Shown here piece by piece: positions 37,842 through 47,201 of a stretch of 64,000 nucleotides of DNA. This stretch comes from Flavilitoribacter nigricans DSM 23189 = NBRC 102662 (lineage in GTDB: Bacteria > Bacteroidota > Bacteroidia > Chitinophagales > Saprospiraceae): positions 186,001-250,000 of the forward strand of contig NZ_PDUD01000010.1 in assembly GCF_002646595.1 (NCBI RefSeq), in the 5' to 3' direction. The notes beneath the pieces were generated by a model that made no database searches, had not been told where the DNA came from, and saw only the letters and a list, made by a program, of their open reading frames with translations. Made by a program: the position numbers and the translations under genes. The number at the start of each line of letters is the position of its first letter. The stretch's first letter is position 1.

Positions 37842-39755
37842 TTATTCCTCGTCCGGGCGCATACCAAAGCGCGTGATCAGTTCCCGGATCTGTGGGTTGA
37901 CCTCGTTCATTAAGCGGTATTTATCCTTGGCGTTGAGCGGTTTCTGCCGTTTGGGTGGCTCGACCACCATACTGGGATCGATCTCGATCCGCAGGCTCAG
38001 CTCCGGATGTTTGAGTTGCCCGCGCAGGTAGTCCATCATTTCGGTTTCCTCCCGTACGGAGCTTTCCGCCAGGCGCGTCCCGACCTTAACGACCAATTCG
38101 GTATCTTCCAGATCCAGCTTCACGTTTTTAAGCAGCATTTTTACGCTGTTCTTATCGTGTTGTTCGATATAGTCATCGAAACTCTGCTGGATCGTTTCCA
38201 GTTTCAGTTCGGGGATCTCCTGGGGCTGTTGCTCCAGGTCTTCTTCAACTTCCGCCAGAAGGGCATCCATATTCAGATGCGCCAGGCTGTGACGAGCAGA
38301 CCGCTTCAGGCCGGGGCGACCGTTGGCTGCTGCCGGCTCGGGTTTACCATTTTTAACGGGTGGATCGACCGAAGCTGCCGGCTCGGCTGGTTCCGGCACT
38401 TCCTCTTCAACGACTTCGGTCACCGTAGCGTCGTGAGGAACTTCCGAAGATCCGTTCTGATGCTCCGGACTGGCCGCAATGGGTTCGATTTCCGGTTCGG
38501 GATCAGCAACCGGGGCTGATTGTTGCTCCGTTTCCGCAGTATTTACCTGCTTTTCCGGGCTGGTCGGCGTGGGAATAGCGGATTCGCTTAGGTCAGGCGT
38601 TTTTTTTTGCGCCTGTCCGTTAGCCGGTGCAGCCTGCGGTGCAGCGCTACCCAGACTGAAAGCCCGACCGGCGTGGGTCATTTTGATGAGGCTCAACTCG
38701 ACGTGCAGCCGTTTATTCCGGGCCATCTTATAGTTCAGATCACACTCATTAGCCAGATTAAGCGCGGTAAGCAACAGCGAGGTAGGACTGAGATGTGCCT
38801 GATCCTGGTAGCGTTTGCGCAATCCGTCACCACATTCCAGCAGTTGCAGGGTTTCCGGATCCTTGCACACCAGCAGATTCCGCAAATGTTCCGCCAGTCC
38901 GTTGATGAACAGTTCGGGGTCAAAACCTTTACGTAGCACCTGATCGAAGATCAGCATAACCTCCGTAATATTTTCCATCAGCATGGCATCCACCAGGCGG
39001 AAATAATAATCGTAATCGAGGATATTGAGATTAGCGATCACATCCTCGTAGGAGATCTTCTTTCCGGCAAAGGCAACGATACGGTCGAAGATGGACAAAG
39101 CATCACGCAGGGCACCGTCCGCTTTCTGGCCGATAATGTGCAGGGCATCGGGCGAAGCTTCGATCCCTTCCTGCTGGCAGATATTAAACAGATGGACCAC
39201 CATATCCGATACCTGAATACGACGGAAATCAAAGATCTGACAACGCGACAGGATCGTCGGAATGATTTTATGCTTTTCCGTTGTAGCCAGGATGAAGATG
39301 GCGTAGGGTGGCGGCTCTTCCAGCGTTTTCAGAAAGGCATTGAAAGCCTGCTGGCTGAGCATGTGCACCTCATCGATGATGAACACCTTATATTTCCCCT
39401 GCTGGGGTTGGAATCGCACCTGTTCGATCAGGGCACGGATGTGTTCCACCGAGTTGTTGGAAGCCGCATCCAGTTCCGTGATGTTAAAGGAGGCATTTTT
39501 GTTGAATGCCTTACAGCTTTCACAATCGTTGCAGGGCTCGAAATCCGAGGTTGGTGACTGGCAGTTGAGCACTTTGGCCAGGATCCGGGCGCAGGTGGTC
39601 TTACCGACACCACGCGGACCGCAAAACAGGAACGCATGGGCCAGATGATCCGTTTGCAAAGCATTCTTCAGGGTCCCGGAGACATGCTCCTGACCGACAA
39701 CATCCTCAAATCGATTCGGACGGTATTTCCGCGCAGATACAACAAATGTGCTCAT
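37842..39755 (-). CDS. dnaX: DNA polymerase III subunit gamma/tau
   Basis: A 637-residue protein. Domain I has GPRGVGKT at 46-53 and the zinc cysteines 65, 75, 78 and 81. IDEVHMLSQQAFNAFLKTLEEPP and the SRC arginine-finger motif LSRCQIFDF follow. Domain III runs to about residue 370. A Pro/Ala/Glu-rich linker of about 150 residues then leads to a C-terminal tau-like domain. DnaX loads the sliding clamp and couples polymerases. At codons 383-386 the gene has a run of nine A, and both other frames stop within a few codons, so a gamma form of about 387 residues may also be made. Confidence 0.95.
   Translation of the reverse strand: MSTFVVSARKYRPNRFEDVVGQEHVSGTLKNALQTDHLAHAFLFCGPRGVGKTTCARILAKVLNCQSPTSDFEPCNDCESCKAFNKNASFNITELDAASNNSVEHIRALIEQVRFQPQQGKYKVFIIDEVHMLSQQAFNAFLKTLEEPPPYAIFILATTEKHKIIPTILSRCQIFDFRRIQVSDMVVHLFNICQQEGIEASPDALHIIGQKADGALRDALSIFDRIVAFAGKKISYEDVIANLNILDYDYYFRLVDAMLMENITEVMLIFDQVLRKGFDPELFINGLAEHLRNLLVCKDPETLQLLECGDGLRKRYQDQAHLSPTSLLLTALNLANECDLNYKMARNKRLHVELSLIKMTHAGRAFSLGSAAPQAAPANGQAQKKTPDLSESAIPTPTSPEKQVNTAETEQQSAPVADPEPEIEPIAASPEHQNGSSEVPHDATVTEVVEEEVPEPAEPAASVDPPVKNGKPEPAAANGRPGLKRSARHSLAHLNMDALLAEVEEDLEQQPQEIPELKLETIQQSFDDYIEQHDKNSVKMLLKNVKLDLEDTELVVKVGTRLAESSVREETEMMDYLRGQLKHPELSLRIEIDPSMVVEPPKRQKPLNAKDKYRLMNEVNPQIRELITRFGMRPDEE
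38600..38608 (-). other. A9 slippery run in dnaX
   Basis: On the coding (minus) strand GCGC is followed by nine A and then CGCCTGACCTAAGC. With one A added the frame reads AAC GCC TGA; with one A lost it reads CGC CTG ACC TAA. Both alternative frames therefore stop at once, downstream of domain III. In Thermus thermophilus an A9 run in dnaX makes gamma by transcriptional slippage. Confidence 0.6.
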
Positions 39756-39826
39756 GTAACAAAAGTACGAAAATTTTACCGTCAGGCCAGCTTCTGCAAC
39801 AATTGTGTTCAGCTTTTAAATTAAAC

Positions 39827-39847
39827 GCCCAGGCGGGTTGCCTGGGC
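39827..39847 (-). terminator. terminator of the glycosidase/lectin gene
   Basis: GCCCAGGC (39827-39834) and GCCTGGGC (39840-39847) form an 8-bp GC-rich stem around GGGTT. On the minus strand it is followed by GTTTAATTTAAAAG. It lies 17 bases after the stop of the upstream gene and before dnaX. Confidence 0.7.
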
Positions 39848-39863
39848 ATCTTTTAAGCGATGA

Positions 39864-42575
39864 TTACCGTTGCCGGATCACCCTTTTACTGATCCAGTCT
39901 CCGTCGGAAGTCCTGATCCTCAGGAAATAAAGTCCCGGTGGAAGATCCTGTAGAGAGATGCTCGCCGTCTGAGTTTGCAGTGGGAAGTTTTCGACAATTA
40001 TTTCCTCCCCGCTTGCCTGGAGTACGATCACCCGATCGAAAAAATATTCACTGACCGACAGATGGATCATATCCCGGGTCGGGTTGGGATACACCCGGGT
40101 TCCCGTCGATCGGTGCGTTTTGCCAATATTGATCTTCAGGTTTTCCGGCGGGCTACAGCTCTGCTCGCAGATAAAATTCTTTTCGGTCAGAAAGTGAGTC
40201 AGGTACCAGGGCCCATTGGACCAGGCGCCGACGTACACGCCGCCCGGCCGCCGCTGACTGAAAGGATTTCCACTCGCCCAATTGAGGTAATCCGCCGTAC
40301 TGCCGTCCGTCCATTCAAACTGACCATCCAGATCCTGATCCTGCAGGCCGATGAAAGCGGTAGAGGTGCCGGCCTGCCGCAATTCGTCCAGGATGAGTTG
40401 CTGCTCGGTATCATTATCGATCCGGACCAACTGTCCGCCAATGCCCTCGCAGATCTCGCGTGCGTCGTACCAGTTCTCTTTTTTATCGGACAGCAGATAA
40501 GCGTGTTCCTCATCCTGGGCCAGCGCCCGAAAACCGTCCGGTGGATCGTTGAAGAGGCAATCCTCTTCGGGCTCATTGCAGTCATCCGGCAGGATATCTT
40601 TCAGCACCGGATTCGAATAACTAAAATCCGGACATCCCGGACGGCGCACTCCCCGGCGGAACCACGCTGTCTCACTGATCAGTCCCGGAGCAAAGGCCGG
40701 CCCCGTAGCCCCTTCCACATTCTTCCAGGTCAAGTGCCAGGGATTGTCCGAATACTGCCACTGGTAGATCATATCTCCGAGCCCGACGGGAATCTCTTCC
40801 GCCGGCACGACCGCCGAACTCTGGAAGGGCTTGCAATCGGACTCATCGCCCAGGATCGTATTGGGAATGGCCGGGCCGTCACAGCTGTCAGTACCGCCGG
40901 AAACCACTTCCCCGTGGGCATTGATGTACACATCCGTTTCCTGCAAGGGGATCACCACGGGCACCGCCGAAAGGATCAGGTAATGCTGATCAGGATTATT
41001 CAGATCCACGCTTACGATGGGGCGTTTGGTAATGTTGGCGTCAAATTCATCCGTCCAGGCCAGATAACGGAAGTAACCCGTCCGGGCCGGCTGGATGGCC
41101 GGATCCGCAAACAACAGGCTGCGCACACTCCGGCCGAGCGGGAAGGTTTCTTCGTGGTTGGTCTCATCCGGCAACCAGGCCACCAGGTGGGTGGGTTTGC
41201 CGTTGGCATCACCGTACAGATAGGCATACATGCCGTTCTGCTCATCCGCATCTTCCGATAAGGCCTTCAGAAAGATCTTCTCGCCCATCAGGTCCATGAG
41301 CCTGGCCACGGAACGAAATGCCTTTTTTTCGTGCAGATCGGTATTGGAGATCAATCCGGTGCTGTTGAACAGATCATCTTCCGGCCGGTCGAACAAGCTG
41401 TAGATAAACGCCTTGTCCGCCCCGTAACGACTGGCCATCAGCAGCGACCGGATCGTATAGATGGCCTGGGTAGCTTCTCCGACACCGGGGAAGTTGGCAC
41501 CATTATCTCGGGAGTTCCAGCCAAATTCACTGATGTTGAGCCGGGCGTGGGGCATGTGGGTTTGTCGCCACTGCTCCAGATTCTCCACCGAGCGGAACTG
41601 CCCGTAGGGAGACTCGGGAGGTGCCGTGAGCGAACGCTCTTCGATCGAGAAAGCGTAAGGGTGAATATTTACATAGCTGAAATACGGCCGGACGTCCTCG
41701 GGCACCATGTCGCCGATATAGTCATTACTGGAGCTTTTCGGATCGTGGGCCTGGAATGCCGCAGTGGACAGTTTCATGCGCCAGTTTTCCGGCTGATCGC
41801 TACCATAGTAGTTGATCATCCCGGCCACCATACCGCGACTGATGGCCCAGTAAGCCTCTCTTCCGGGGATGCCCCAGGGCTCGTTGCCTACTTCCAATAC
41901 ATTGACTACACATTGCTTGGAAGGATCATTAGGACAGAAAGTGGCGGCAAATGCTTCGGCGTAGATCCGCGCATTGTCCTCAATGGCTGCCGTATTGTGT
42001 CCCCATTCTTCTGCCGAATACCACTTATCCGGCCAGGGACGCACGGTAAATGAGGGCGTCGGGCAGCCGTTTTTGTAATAGGGGTTGATCGTTTCCAGGG
42101 AGGCGAAAACGGTGGGGAAGTTTCTCGCCCAGTTGTTACAGTACCGGGCTTTGTAGTAGGCCAACGTGCTCTTTTCACTGCCGGGGCCCGGTAATTCACA
42201 GGAATTGGCCGGATAGCACATATAGGCTTCGTCACAATCCGCCAGGCAGGGCTGTATCCGGTAATTAGCCGGATTCTTCTGGTAGCGGTAGTCGATCTCC
42301 ATCAGGTGAAAACTGCGGGCATTCCAGATCACACCGCTGACGGGATTGGGAGAGGCGTGTCCATCCCAGTTCGTTCCGCCGTTCACGCCGACCAGTTGCC
42401 GGAAGGTGTTGTAATTTGGACGGTTTTTAATTGTTAGGAGAATGGAATTATCCCCCAGTGAAGAGGCGGAATTTTGACTTTCAAGGTAAATGGTGCTTAA
42501 AAAACAGGCAATAAGTAGACAGGACCTCAAAAGCCAACGGCTTCTACCGGTGTAGTTTTGTGTAATTTGTTCCAT
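39864..42575 (-). CDS. secreted glycoside hydrolase with C-type lectin domain and T9SS sorting tail
   Basis: A 903-residue precursor with an N-terminal signal segment. Residues 50-550 form a clan GH-A-like barrel: NEP at 231-233 in VLEVGNEPWG supplies the acid/base and Glu350 in NISEFGWNS the nucleophile. A Cys-rich spacer contains paired Cys. A C-type lectin domain (about 690-800) has EHAYLLSDKKENWYDAREIC, FEWTDGSTADYLNW and FICEQSC. The end (VYPNPTRDMIHLSV through PPGLYFLRI) is a type A T9SS sorting domain. It is probably exported by T9SS and acts on surface or environmental glycans. The substrate is unknown. Confidence 0.85.
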   Translation of the reverse strand: MEQITQNYTGRSRWLLRSCLLIACFLSTIYLESQNSASSLGDNSILLTIKNRPNYNTFRQLVGVNGGTNWDGHASPNPVSGVIWNARSFHLMEIDYRYQKNPANYRIQPCLADCDEAYMCYPANSCELPGPGSEKSTLAYYKARYCNNWARNFPTVFASLETINPYYKNGCPTPSFTVRPWPDKWYSAEEWGHNTAAIEDNARIYAEAFAATFCPNDPSKQCVVNVLEVGNEPWGIPGREAYWAISRGMVAGMINYYGSDQPENWRMKLSTAAFQAHDPKSSSNDYIGDMVPEDVRPYFSYVNIHPYAFSIEERSLTAPPESPYGQFRSVENLEQWRQTHMPHARLNISEFGWNSRDNGANFPGVGEATQAIYTIRSLLMASRYGADKAFIYSLFDRPEDDLFNSTGLISNTDLHEKKAFRSVARLMDLMGEKIFLKALSEDADEQNGMYAYLYGDANGKPTHLVAWLPDETNHEETFPLGRSVRSLLFADPAIQPARTGYFRYLAWTDEFDANITKRPIVSVDLNNPDQHYLILSAVPVVIPLQETDVYINAHGEVVSGGTDSCDGPAIPNTILGDESDCKPFQSSAVVPAEEIPVGLGDMIYQWQYSDNPWHLTWKNVEGATGPAFAPGLISETAWFRRGVRRPGCPDFSYSNPVLKDILPDDCNEPEEDCLFNDPPDGFRALAQDEEHAYLLSDKKENWYDAREICEGIGGQLVRIDNDTEQQLILDELRQAGTSTAFIGLQDQDLDGQFEWTDGSTADYLNWASGNPFSQRRPGGVYVGAWSNGPWYLTHFLTEKNFICEQSCSPPENLKINIGKTHRSTGTRVYPNPTRDMIHLSVSEYFFDRVIVLQASGEEIIVENFPLQTQTASISLQDLPPGLYFLRIRTSDGDWISKRVIRQR

Positions 42576-43006
42576 GATTAACGATTGTCTGGGTAAAAAA
42601 GGTACCAGCCATAAAGCTGTACCGCACTAAATAGCTTTTGTGTGTGGACCAATTAAACCAAGCAACCTATTTCAGGGAGTCATCGATGTCAAGCCGCCGA
42701 AAGATTTAATTGTTAGTGTCTGTTTGTATTTGACCACTAAACCATATTTCCATCACGGACAAATGGTAGGTGTGCCGTCTTTTTTAAGCTCTAAATTTCT
42801 AAGGGGATTCATTCTGAGTTGAGGAACAAATTTAAGTAAACACATTATAAATATATATTATTTTTTTTGAAATTTCAATTTTCCCTTATACATAATTTTC
42901 AAAAAACATGGCCCACACGGCGCCCAGCCCCCACCGTTACTGAATCCTGGAAGAAAAGCTATGCAGTAAAAAAAATTGCTATTTTTAGCCAAACGAATCA
43001 GGCCTT
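42576..43006. other. intergenic region, AT-rich in part, no gene seen
   Basis: This 431-base gap separates the minus-strand glycosidase from the plus-strand NhaC gene. It holds a small hairpin (GGTAC(C)AGC with GCTGTACC, 42601-42623), an exact minus-strand TAAATTTG (42827-42834) that might serve the glycosidase, and a strongly AT-rich stretch near 42835-42900. Short open frames here show no recognisable protein. Confidence 0.5.
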
Positions 43007-44494
43007 ATGGAAGAAAGTTACGGTTTCCTCTCTCTTTTACCTCCGATCATTGCAATCGTGCTGGCCATTGCTACCCGGCAGGTTTTTATCTCTCTGCTTT
43101 TCGGGATCTGGCTGGGTTGGATGATCATCAGCGGTTTTCAGCCCATTATGGGTACCCTGGCTACGGTGCAGGCGCTGGTGGACGTCTTTCAGGATCCGGG
43201 CAATACCCGTACCATTATGTTTGCCGCTCTGGTAGGCGCGCTGATCATTTTTATCCAGCGTAGCGGCGGGGTGGAAGGATTTATCCGCAGGGTTACGGCA
43301 TTCCTGGATCGGTACGAGGCAAAAAGGAGTGGAAGCAACCGGATCATCGTTCAGTTACTGGCCTGGCTGACCGGTCTGCTGATCTTCGTTGAATCGAGTA
43401 TTTCCGTATTGACGGTCGGAGCACTGTACCGGCCGGTATTCGATAAGCTGGGCATCTCCCGGGAAAAGCTGGCCTACATTGCCGATTCCAGTTCCGCACC
43501 CTCCAGTATTCTGATCCCTTTCAACGGATGGGGTGCATTTATTATGGGGCTGTTGGTGGCACAGGGATTCAGCGATCCTTTCTACACGATGTTCAGCGCC
43601 ATGCGCTACAATTTTTATCCGATTCTGGCGCTCATTCTGGTCCTGGTAATCGTGTTACGTCAGAAGGATTTCGGCCCCATGGCCGAAGCGGAAAGACGGG
43701 TACGGGAAGAAGGGAAATTACTGGCCGACGGTGCCCAGCCGATGGTAGCTGATGAACTGACCGAAGTAGAGGTTGCCGAAGGCGTCACCCCTCGCACCTA
43801 CAATATGATCATTCCGGTACTGATCATGGTGCTTATGATGCCGATCATGCTCGCCTACACCGGCTGGGAAGCGGCGGTGACCAACCGCCCGGATGCCGGA
43901 TGGCTGAATCAGGTTTTCTACGCTATCGGTCAGGGCTCCGGTTCCACCTCCGTTCTGGTGGCCGTACTGACCTCCATATTTTCCTCAATGATCCTGTACA
44001 AAGCGCAGGGGATCATGGGCATCCGGGAAATGTTTGATCTCACGCTAAAGGGAATATCCGGCATGATGCCGCTGGCGCTGCTGATGCTGCTGGCTTTTGC
44101 CATTGGAGCAGTTTGTAAACAACTAAATACCGGTACTTATGTAGCCGATATCACGCGGTCCTGGCTGTCTCCCGGCCTGGTACCTTTCCTGGCGTTTCTG
44201 GTCAGTTGTTTTATCGCTTTTTCAACGGGGACTTCCTGGGGGACTTTCGGGATCATGATCCCGATCGTAGTGCCGATGGCCGAACAAATGGATGCCAATA
44301 TCTACATGGCCATCGCCGCCGCTATCGGCGGGGGAGTATTCGGCGATCACTGTTCTCCGATCTCGGATACGACCATTCTTTCCTCGATGGCTTCCGCGAC
44401 GGATCACATTGAACACGTCCGAACTCAGTTCCCCTACGCTTTGCTGGCGGGTGGACTGGCCGCGATCATGTATCTGCTGATCGGTATTTTTTGA
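43007..44494 (+). CDS. NhaC-family Na+/H+ antiporter
   Basis: A 495-residue membrane protein with about eleven helices. It opens MEESYGFLSLLPPIIAIVLA and carries IFVESSISVLTVG, FSTGTSWGTFGIMIPI and GGGVFGDHCSPISDTTILSS, the last being the NhaC signature. NhaC-type antiporters exchange Na+ (or Na+/lactate, malate or arginine in relatives) for H+ across the inner membrane. The exact substrate cannot be inferred. A marine or brackish habitat would fit but is not proven by this gene. Confidence 0.9.
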   Translation: MEESYGFLSLLPPIIAIVLAIATRQVFISLLFGIWLGWMIISGFQPIMGTLATVQALVDVFQDPGNTRTIMFAALVGALIIFIQRSGGVEGFIRRVTAFLDRYEAKRSGSNRIIVQLLAWLTGLLIFVESSISVLTVGALYRPVFDKLGISREKLAYIADSSSAPSSILIPFNGWGAFIMGLLVAQGFSDPFYTMFSAMRYNFYPILALILVLVIVLRQKDFGPMAEAERRVREEGKLLADGAQPMVADELTEVEVAEGVTPRTYNMIIPVLIMVLMMPIMLAYTGWEAAVTNRPDAGWLNQVFYAIGQGSGSTSVLVAVLTSIFSSMILYKAQGIMGIREMFDLTLKGISGMMPLALLMLLAFAIGAVCKQLNTGTYVADITRSWLSPGLVPFLAFLVSCFIAFSTGTSWGTFGIMIPIVVPMAEQMDANIYMAIAAAIGGGVFGDHCSPISDTTILSSMASATDHIEHVRTQFPYALLAGGLAAIMYLLIGIF

Positions 44495-44528
44495 TCCCGC
44501 GTACGGCCATCAGGTGGTTAGTAAATGT

Positions 44529-44744
44529 TTAAGCAAACAGTCCCTGGTAAGCGTACCGGTCAAATCGCTGGTATTCCCAGTACATAGACTGGCCGTAAGC
44601 TTCTCGTTGCGCGGGCCAGTCGTAATCTCTGAATTTTTTCAGATTGTTATCCCGCTCCAGGCGGATATCCTGACTGTTTTCAGCCGGGGTGCAGGCCCAG
44701 AGGCTCAGCAGCCAGACTATGATGATATATACTAAGTATTTCAT
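44529..44744 (-). CDS. small hypothetical lipoprotein
   Basis: Start set at 44744 (MKYLVYIIIVWLLSLWACTP), giving 71 residues. The hydrophobic N-terminus ends in a lipobox with Cys18, so it is probably a lipid-anchored envelope protein. The mature part is short, charged and aromatic (DYDWPAQREAYGQSMYWEYQ). No family is recognised. The gene is convergent with nhaC and downstream of the CarboxypepD-reg gene on the same strand. Confidence 0.65.
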   Translation of the reverse strand: MKYLVYIIIVWLLSLWACTPAENSQDIRLERDNNLKKFRDYDWPAQREAYGQSMYWEYQRFDRYAYQGLFA

Positions 44745-44821
44745 GGGCTTTGTTTTAGATAAATAACTATCCGTCAAGCCCTAAAGGTTCGGTAGCGTGG
44801 AACTGGTTTTGCAATTTTAAC

Positions 44822-46003
44822 TTACTTATTTTCAGCCTCCGTCTGATAGTCGCTCGGCAAAAGCCAGGAGACCCCGCGATTGCCTAAATTACCACTGAAA
44901 TACAGGCTGCTTTCCCCGGTGGTCCCATCCGCCCGAATGACGCATTCCTGATCCCCGAAATGCAGGCCGGACTGTACGGGTTGTCTATTCTTCCACCTGG
45001 ACTCCGGCAGCGGCTGGCCTTTGCGGTCACCATAGTAGAGAACGATCAGATTGCGGCCGGCCAGACCGGTGATCTCCAGCTGATCGTTACCAACCGGTTT
45101 CAGATAAGGCTGGATATCAAAAGGGACGATAGCCGTGTTTCTCCCATCGCCCTTTCGCTCCTCTTCCAGTAGGCGATAGCCGTTTTCCGCTAAGGCTCCC
45201 TGGTACAGTGCGCGCAGAAAATGGAGGGAGGAATTGTAATAAGCCCTTTCTCGTTTCTTCTCGAATCGTCTTTTTCGTTTCGCATCCCCGCCTTCTTTTC
45301 CCTGAAAAAAGAAATGCCCGAAATAGGAGGTCGTTCCCTGCTTATAGATCGTCTCAAAGCTCTTAAGGTCCACCCGCACGGTATAGCCCAGGTCCGGCAA
45401 TTCGACTTCCAGAGGCACTTTGGCGGTCGCTTCCAGGTTGACCGCCTGATCGAAAGTCACGTAACTGCCGTCAGCTGCCCATTGGATATTCGGCCGTTTG
45501 GCATCCTGCACCATCTTTCGCATATAATCGTTCCGGATCACGAGCTTCTGGTTTACGTAGTCCCGGTTAAAGACCAGCGCTTCTTCGTTGAGGATACGGG
45601 CTGCCTGCCCCCATGCGTCACTCCCCAGGAACAGCTGCCGGAATTCCTGCAGGTTCTTCTGCCGCTGATTGCGATCCTGGACGACCACGGTACTCATTAC
45701 TTGCTCCCGGATGCGGATCTCCAGTTGCAGTTCTTCTTTCGTGTCCTTTACCGGCAGGGTCAGCGTTTCGTAACCGACATGGCTGACTACCAGCACGGCC
45801 GGCAATTCAATGCCGGATACCGAAAGTTGGAAACGCCCGTCTTCATCGGTAGTCTGGCCCGTGGTTGTCCCATCGAAATAAACGGTTGCGAAAGGTACCG
45901 GCTGCTGATTGCCGGCTTCCGTTACCCGTCCGGATAAGACGGATTGGCCGCAGAGGAAATGCAGGCCGGCCACCAGGGCCAGGAGTGTCATTAAAGCGCG
46001 CAT
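44822..46003 (-). CDS. carboxypeptidase-like regulatory domain protein
   Basis: Start set at 46003 (MRALMTLLALVAGLHFLCGQ), which gives a clean signal peptide; 393 residues. The N-terminal CarboxypepD_reg-like beta-sandwich reads SGRVTEAGNQQPVPFATVYF followed by GQTTDEDGRFQLSVSG. The remaining 290 residues form a mixed domain found in many Bacteroidota envelope proteins, with LFLGSDAWGQAARILNEE and IVLYYGDRKGQPLPESRW. It is periplasmic or outer-membrane associated, function unknown. It is not a TonB receptor because no plug or barrel follows. Confidence 0.82.
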   Translation of the reverse strand: MRALMTLLALVAGLHFLCGQSVLSGRVTEAGNQQPVPFATVYFDGTTTGQTTDEDGRFQLSVSGIELPAVLVVSHVGYETLTLPVKDTKEELQLEIRIREQVMSTVVVQDRNQRQKNLQEFRQLFLGSDAWGQAARILNEEALVFNRDYVNQKLVIRNDYMRKMVQDAKRPNIQWAADGSYVTFDQAVNLEATAKVPLEVELPDLGYTVRVDLKSFETIYKQGTTSYFGHFFFQGKEGGDAKRKRRFEKKRERAYYNSSLHFLRALYQGALAENGYRLLEEERKGDGRNTAIVPFDIQPYLKPVGNDQLEITGLAGRNLIVLYYGDRKGQPLPESRWKNRQPVQSGLHFGDQECVIRADGTTGESSLYFSGNLGNRGVSWLLPSDYQTEAENK

Positions 46004-46157
46004 AGGCTGAATTTTACATGTCGGGAAATCATTTTGTACATCCAACAACTGAGCCCTGACCTTGGTTTTTGCTAATATTGGCAGAAGCCCTATCCCTGTG
46101 ACTTTTGCCGCTCCCGATCATTATGATCACAAACTTTCATTCATAATCCAACGTCCG

Positions 46158-47084
46158 ATGAGATCCATATGCGCTTCGCTCTGTACTCTGCTATTTTGCT
46201 TTACGCTAATCCAAGCCGTTGCCGAGATACCTTTATCCGGTACAGCAGCTTTCCAGGATAGCCTGCCGATCCCTGTCTTCTCCGCTTTTGAGGGAGTCGT
46301 TTATAAGATCCCCATCAAACGGGTCAAACTCGGCTACGGCAACGATATCCTCAAGCTGCCCGTTGTGGATACCATCCACTGGGATCGCATCGACTTTCCC
46401 GACAGTGACATTAAGGAAACGCCTTTTCCCGGCGTAAACCTCACCCAGGGTTTCGGGATCATTTTTACCGGCACGGTGAAAATTCCCAAGACCGGCTGGT
46501 ACCAGTTCGCCACCAAGTCGGACGACGGGACCATTCTGTGGATCGACGGCCAAAAGATCGTGGATAATGATAAAGACCACCGGATGCGACTGCGAGTGGA
46601 TTCGGTGGCCTTGCGGGCCGGTACCTATCCGGTACGTCTGTGGTACTACCAGGCTTACCCAACCCGCTACGGCGTCCAGCTTGATGGCCGGTATTACCAC
46701 GATCTGGGCTCGGAGGACGAAGGGCTGGTGCGGGATACCGTGACCCTCAGCCAGGAGCAGCTGCTCTTCGCGCACAACAGTAATCAACTCCTGCCTCCGG
46801 CGGTACACTTACTCGACAGTCTGGCCGATAAACTCCGGCTGAATGCCGTCCGACGGATCTCCATTACCGGTCATACCGACAATACCGGTACTCCGGCCTA
46901 CAATGCCCGTCTTTCCAGGGAGCGGGCCCAGGCGGTACAGGCCGCCTTGCAAAAACATTTCACCGATCGTCAGGTTGCTTTCGCGGTCGAAGGACGGGGG
47001 GAAACCCAACCCATTGCCGGTAACGATACGGAAACCGGAAGAGCCCGCAACCGGCGGGTGGTCATCGAGATCGAGTATTACTGA
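46158..47084 (+). CDS. PA14-domain and OmpA-like peptidoglycan-binding protein
   Basis: Start set at 46158 (MRSICASLCTLLFCFTLIQA); 308 residues with a signal peptide. A PA14 beta-barrel (about 60-185) shows TGTVKIPKTGWYQFATKSDDGTILWIDG when read across two segments. The C-terminal OmpA domain (about 195-308) has ISITGHTDNTGTPAYNARLSRERA and GRARNRRVV, the residues that clasp meso-DAP peptidoglycan. The combination suggests a periplasmic or outer-membrane anchor that binds glycan on one side and the cell wall on the other. Confidence 0.88.
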   Translation: MRSICASLCTLLFCFTLIQAVAEIPLSGTAAFQDSLPIPVFSAFEGVVYKIPIKRVKLGYGNDILKLPVVDTIHWDRIDFPDSDIKETPFPGVNLTQGFGIIFTGTVKIPKTGWYQFATKSDDGTILWIDGQKIVDNDKDHRMRLRVDSVALRAGTYPVRLWYYQAYPTRYGVQLDGRYYHDLGSEDEGLVRDTVTLSQEQLLFAHNSNQLLPPAVHLLDSLADKLRLNAVRRISITGHTDNTGTPAYNARLSRERAQAVQAALQKHFTDRQVAFAVEGRGETQPIAGNDTETGRARNRRVVIEIEYY

Positions 47085-47201
47085 TACGCAGTCAGTCATT
47101 TGGGGAGTTGGTCGGATCTGCAAGCCGGTCATTATCCGACCGGAACATCAAAAAGTGCCGCCATTATTCCATATTTTCGGCCTTTCTTGCTTAATTGCGA
47201 G

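Noticed and set aside
42640-42822. A 60-codon open frame before nhaC
   Set aside because: No recognisable protein, no promoter or conserved start context.
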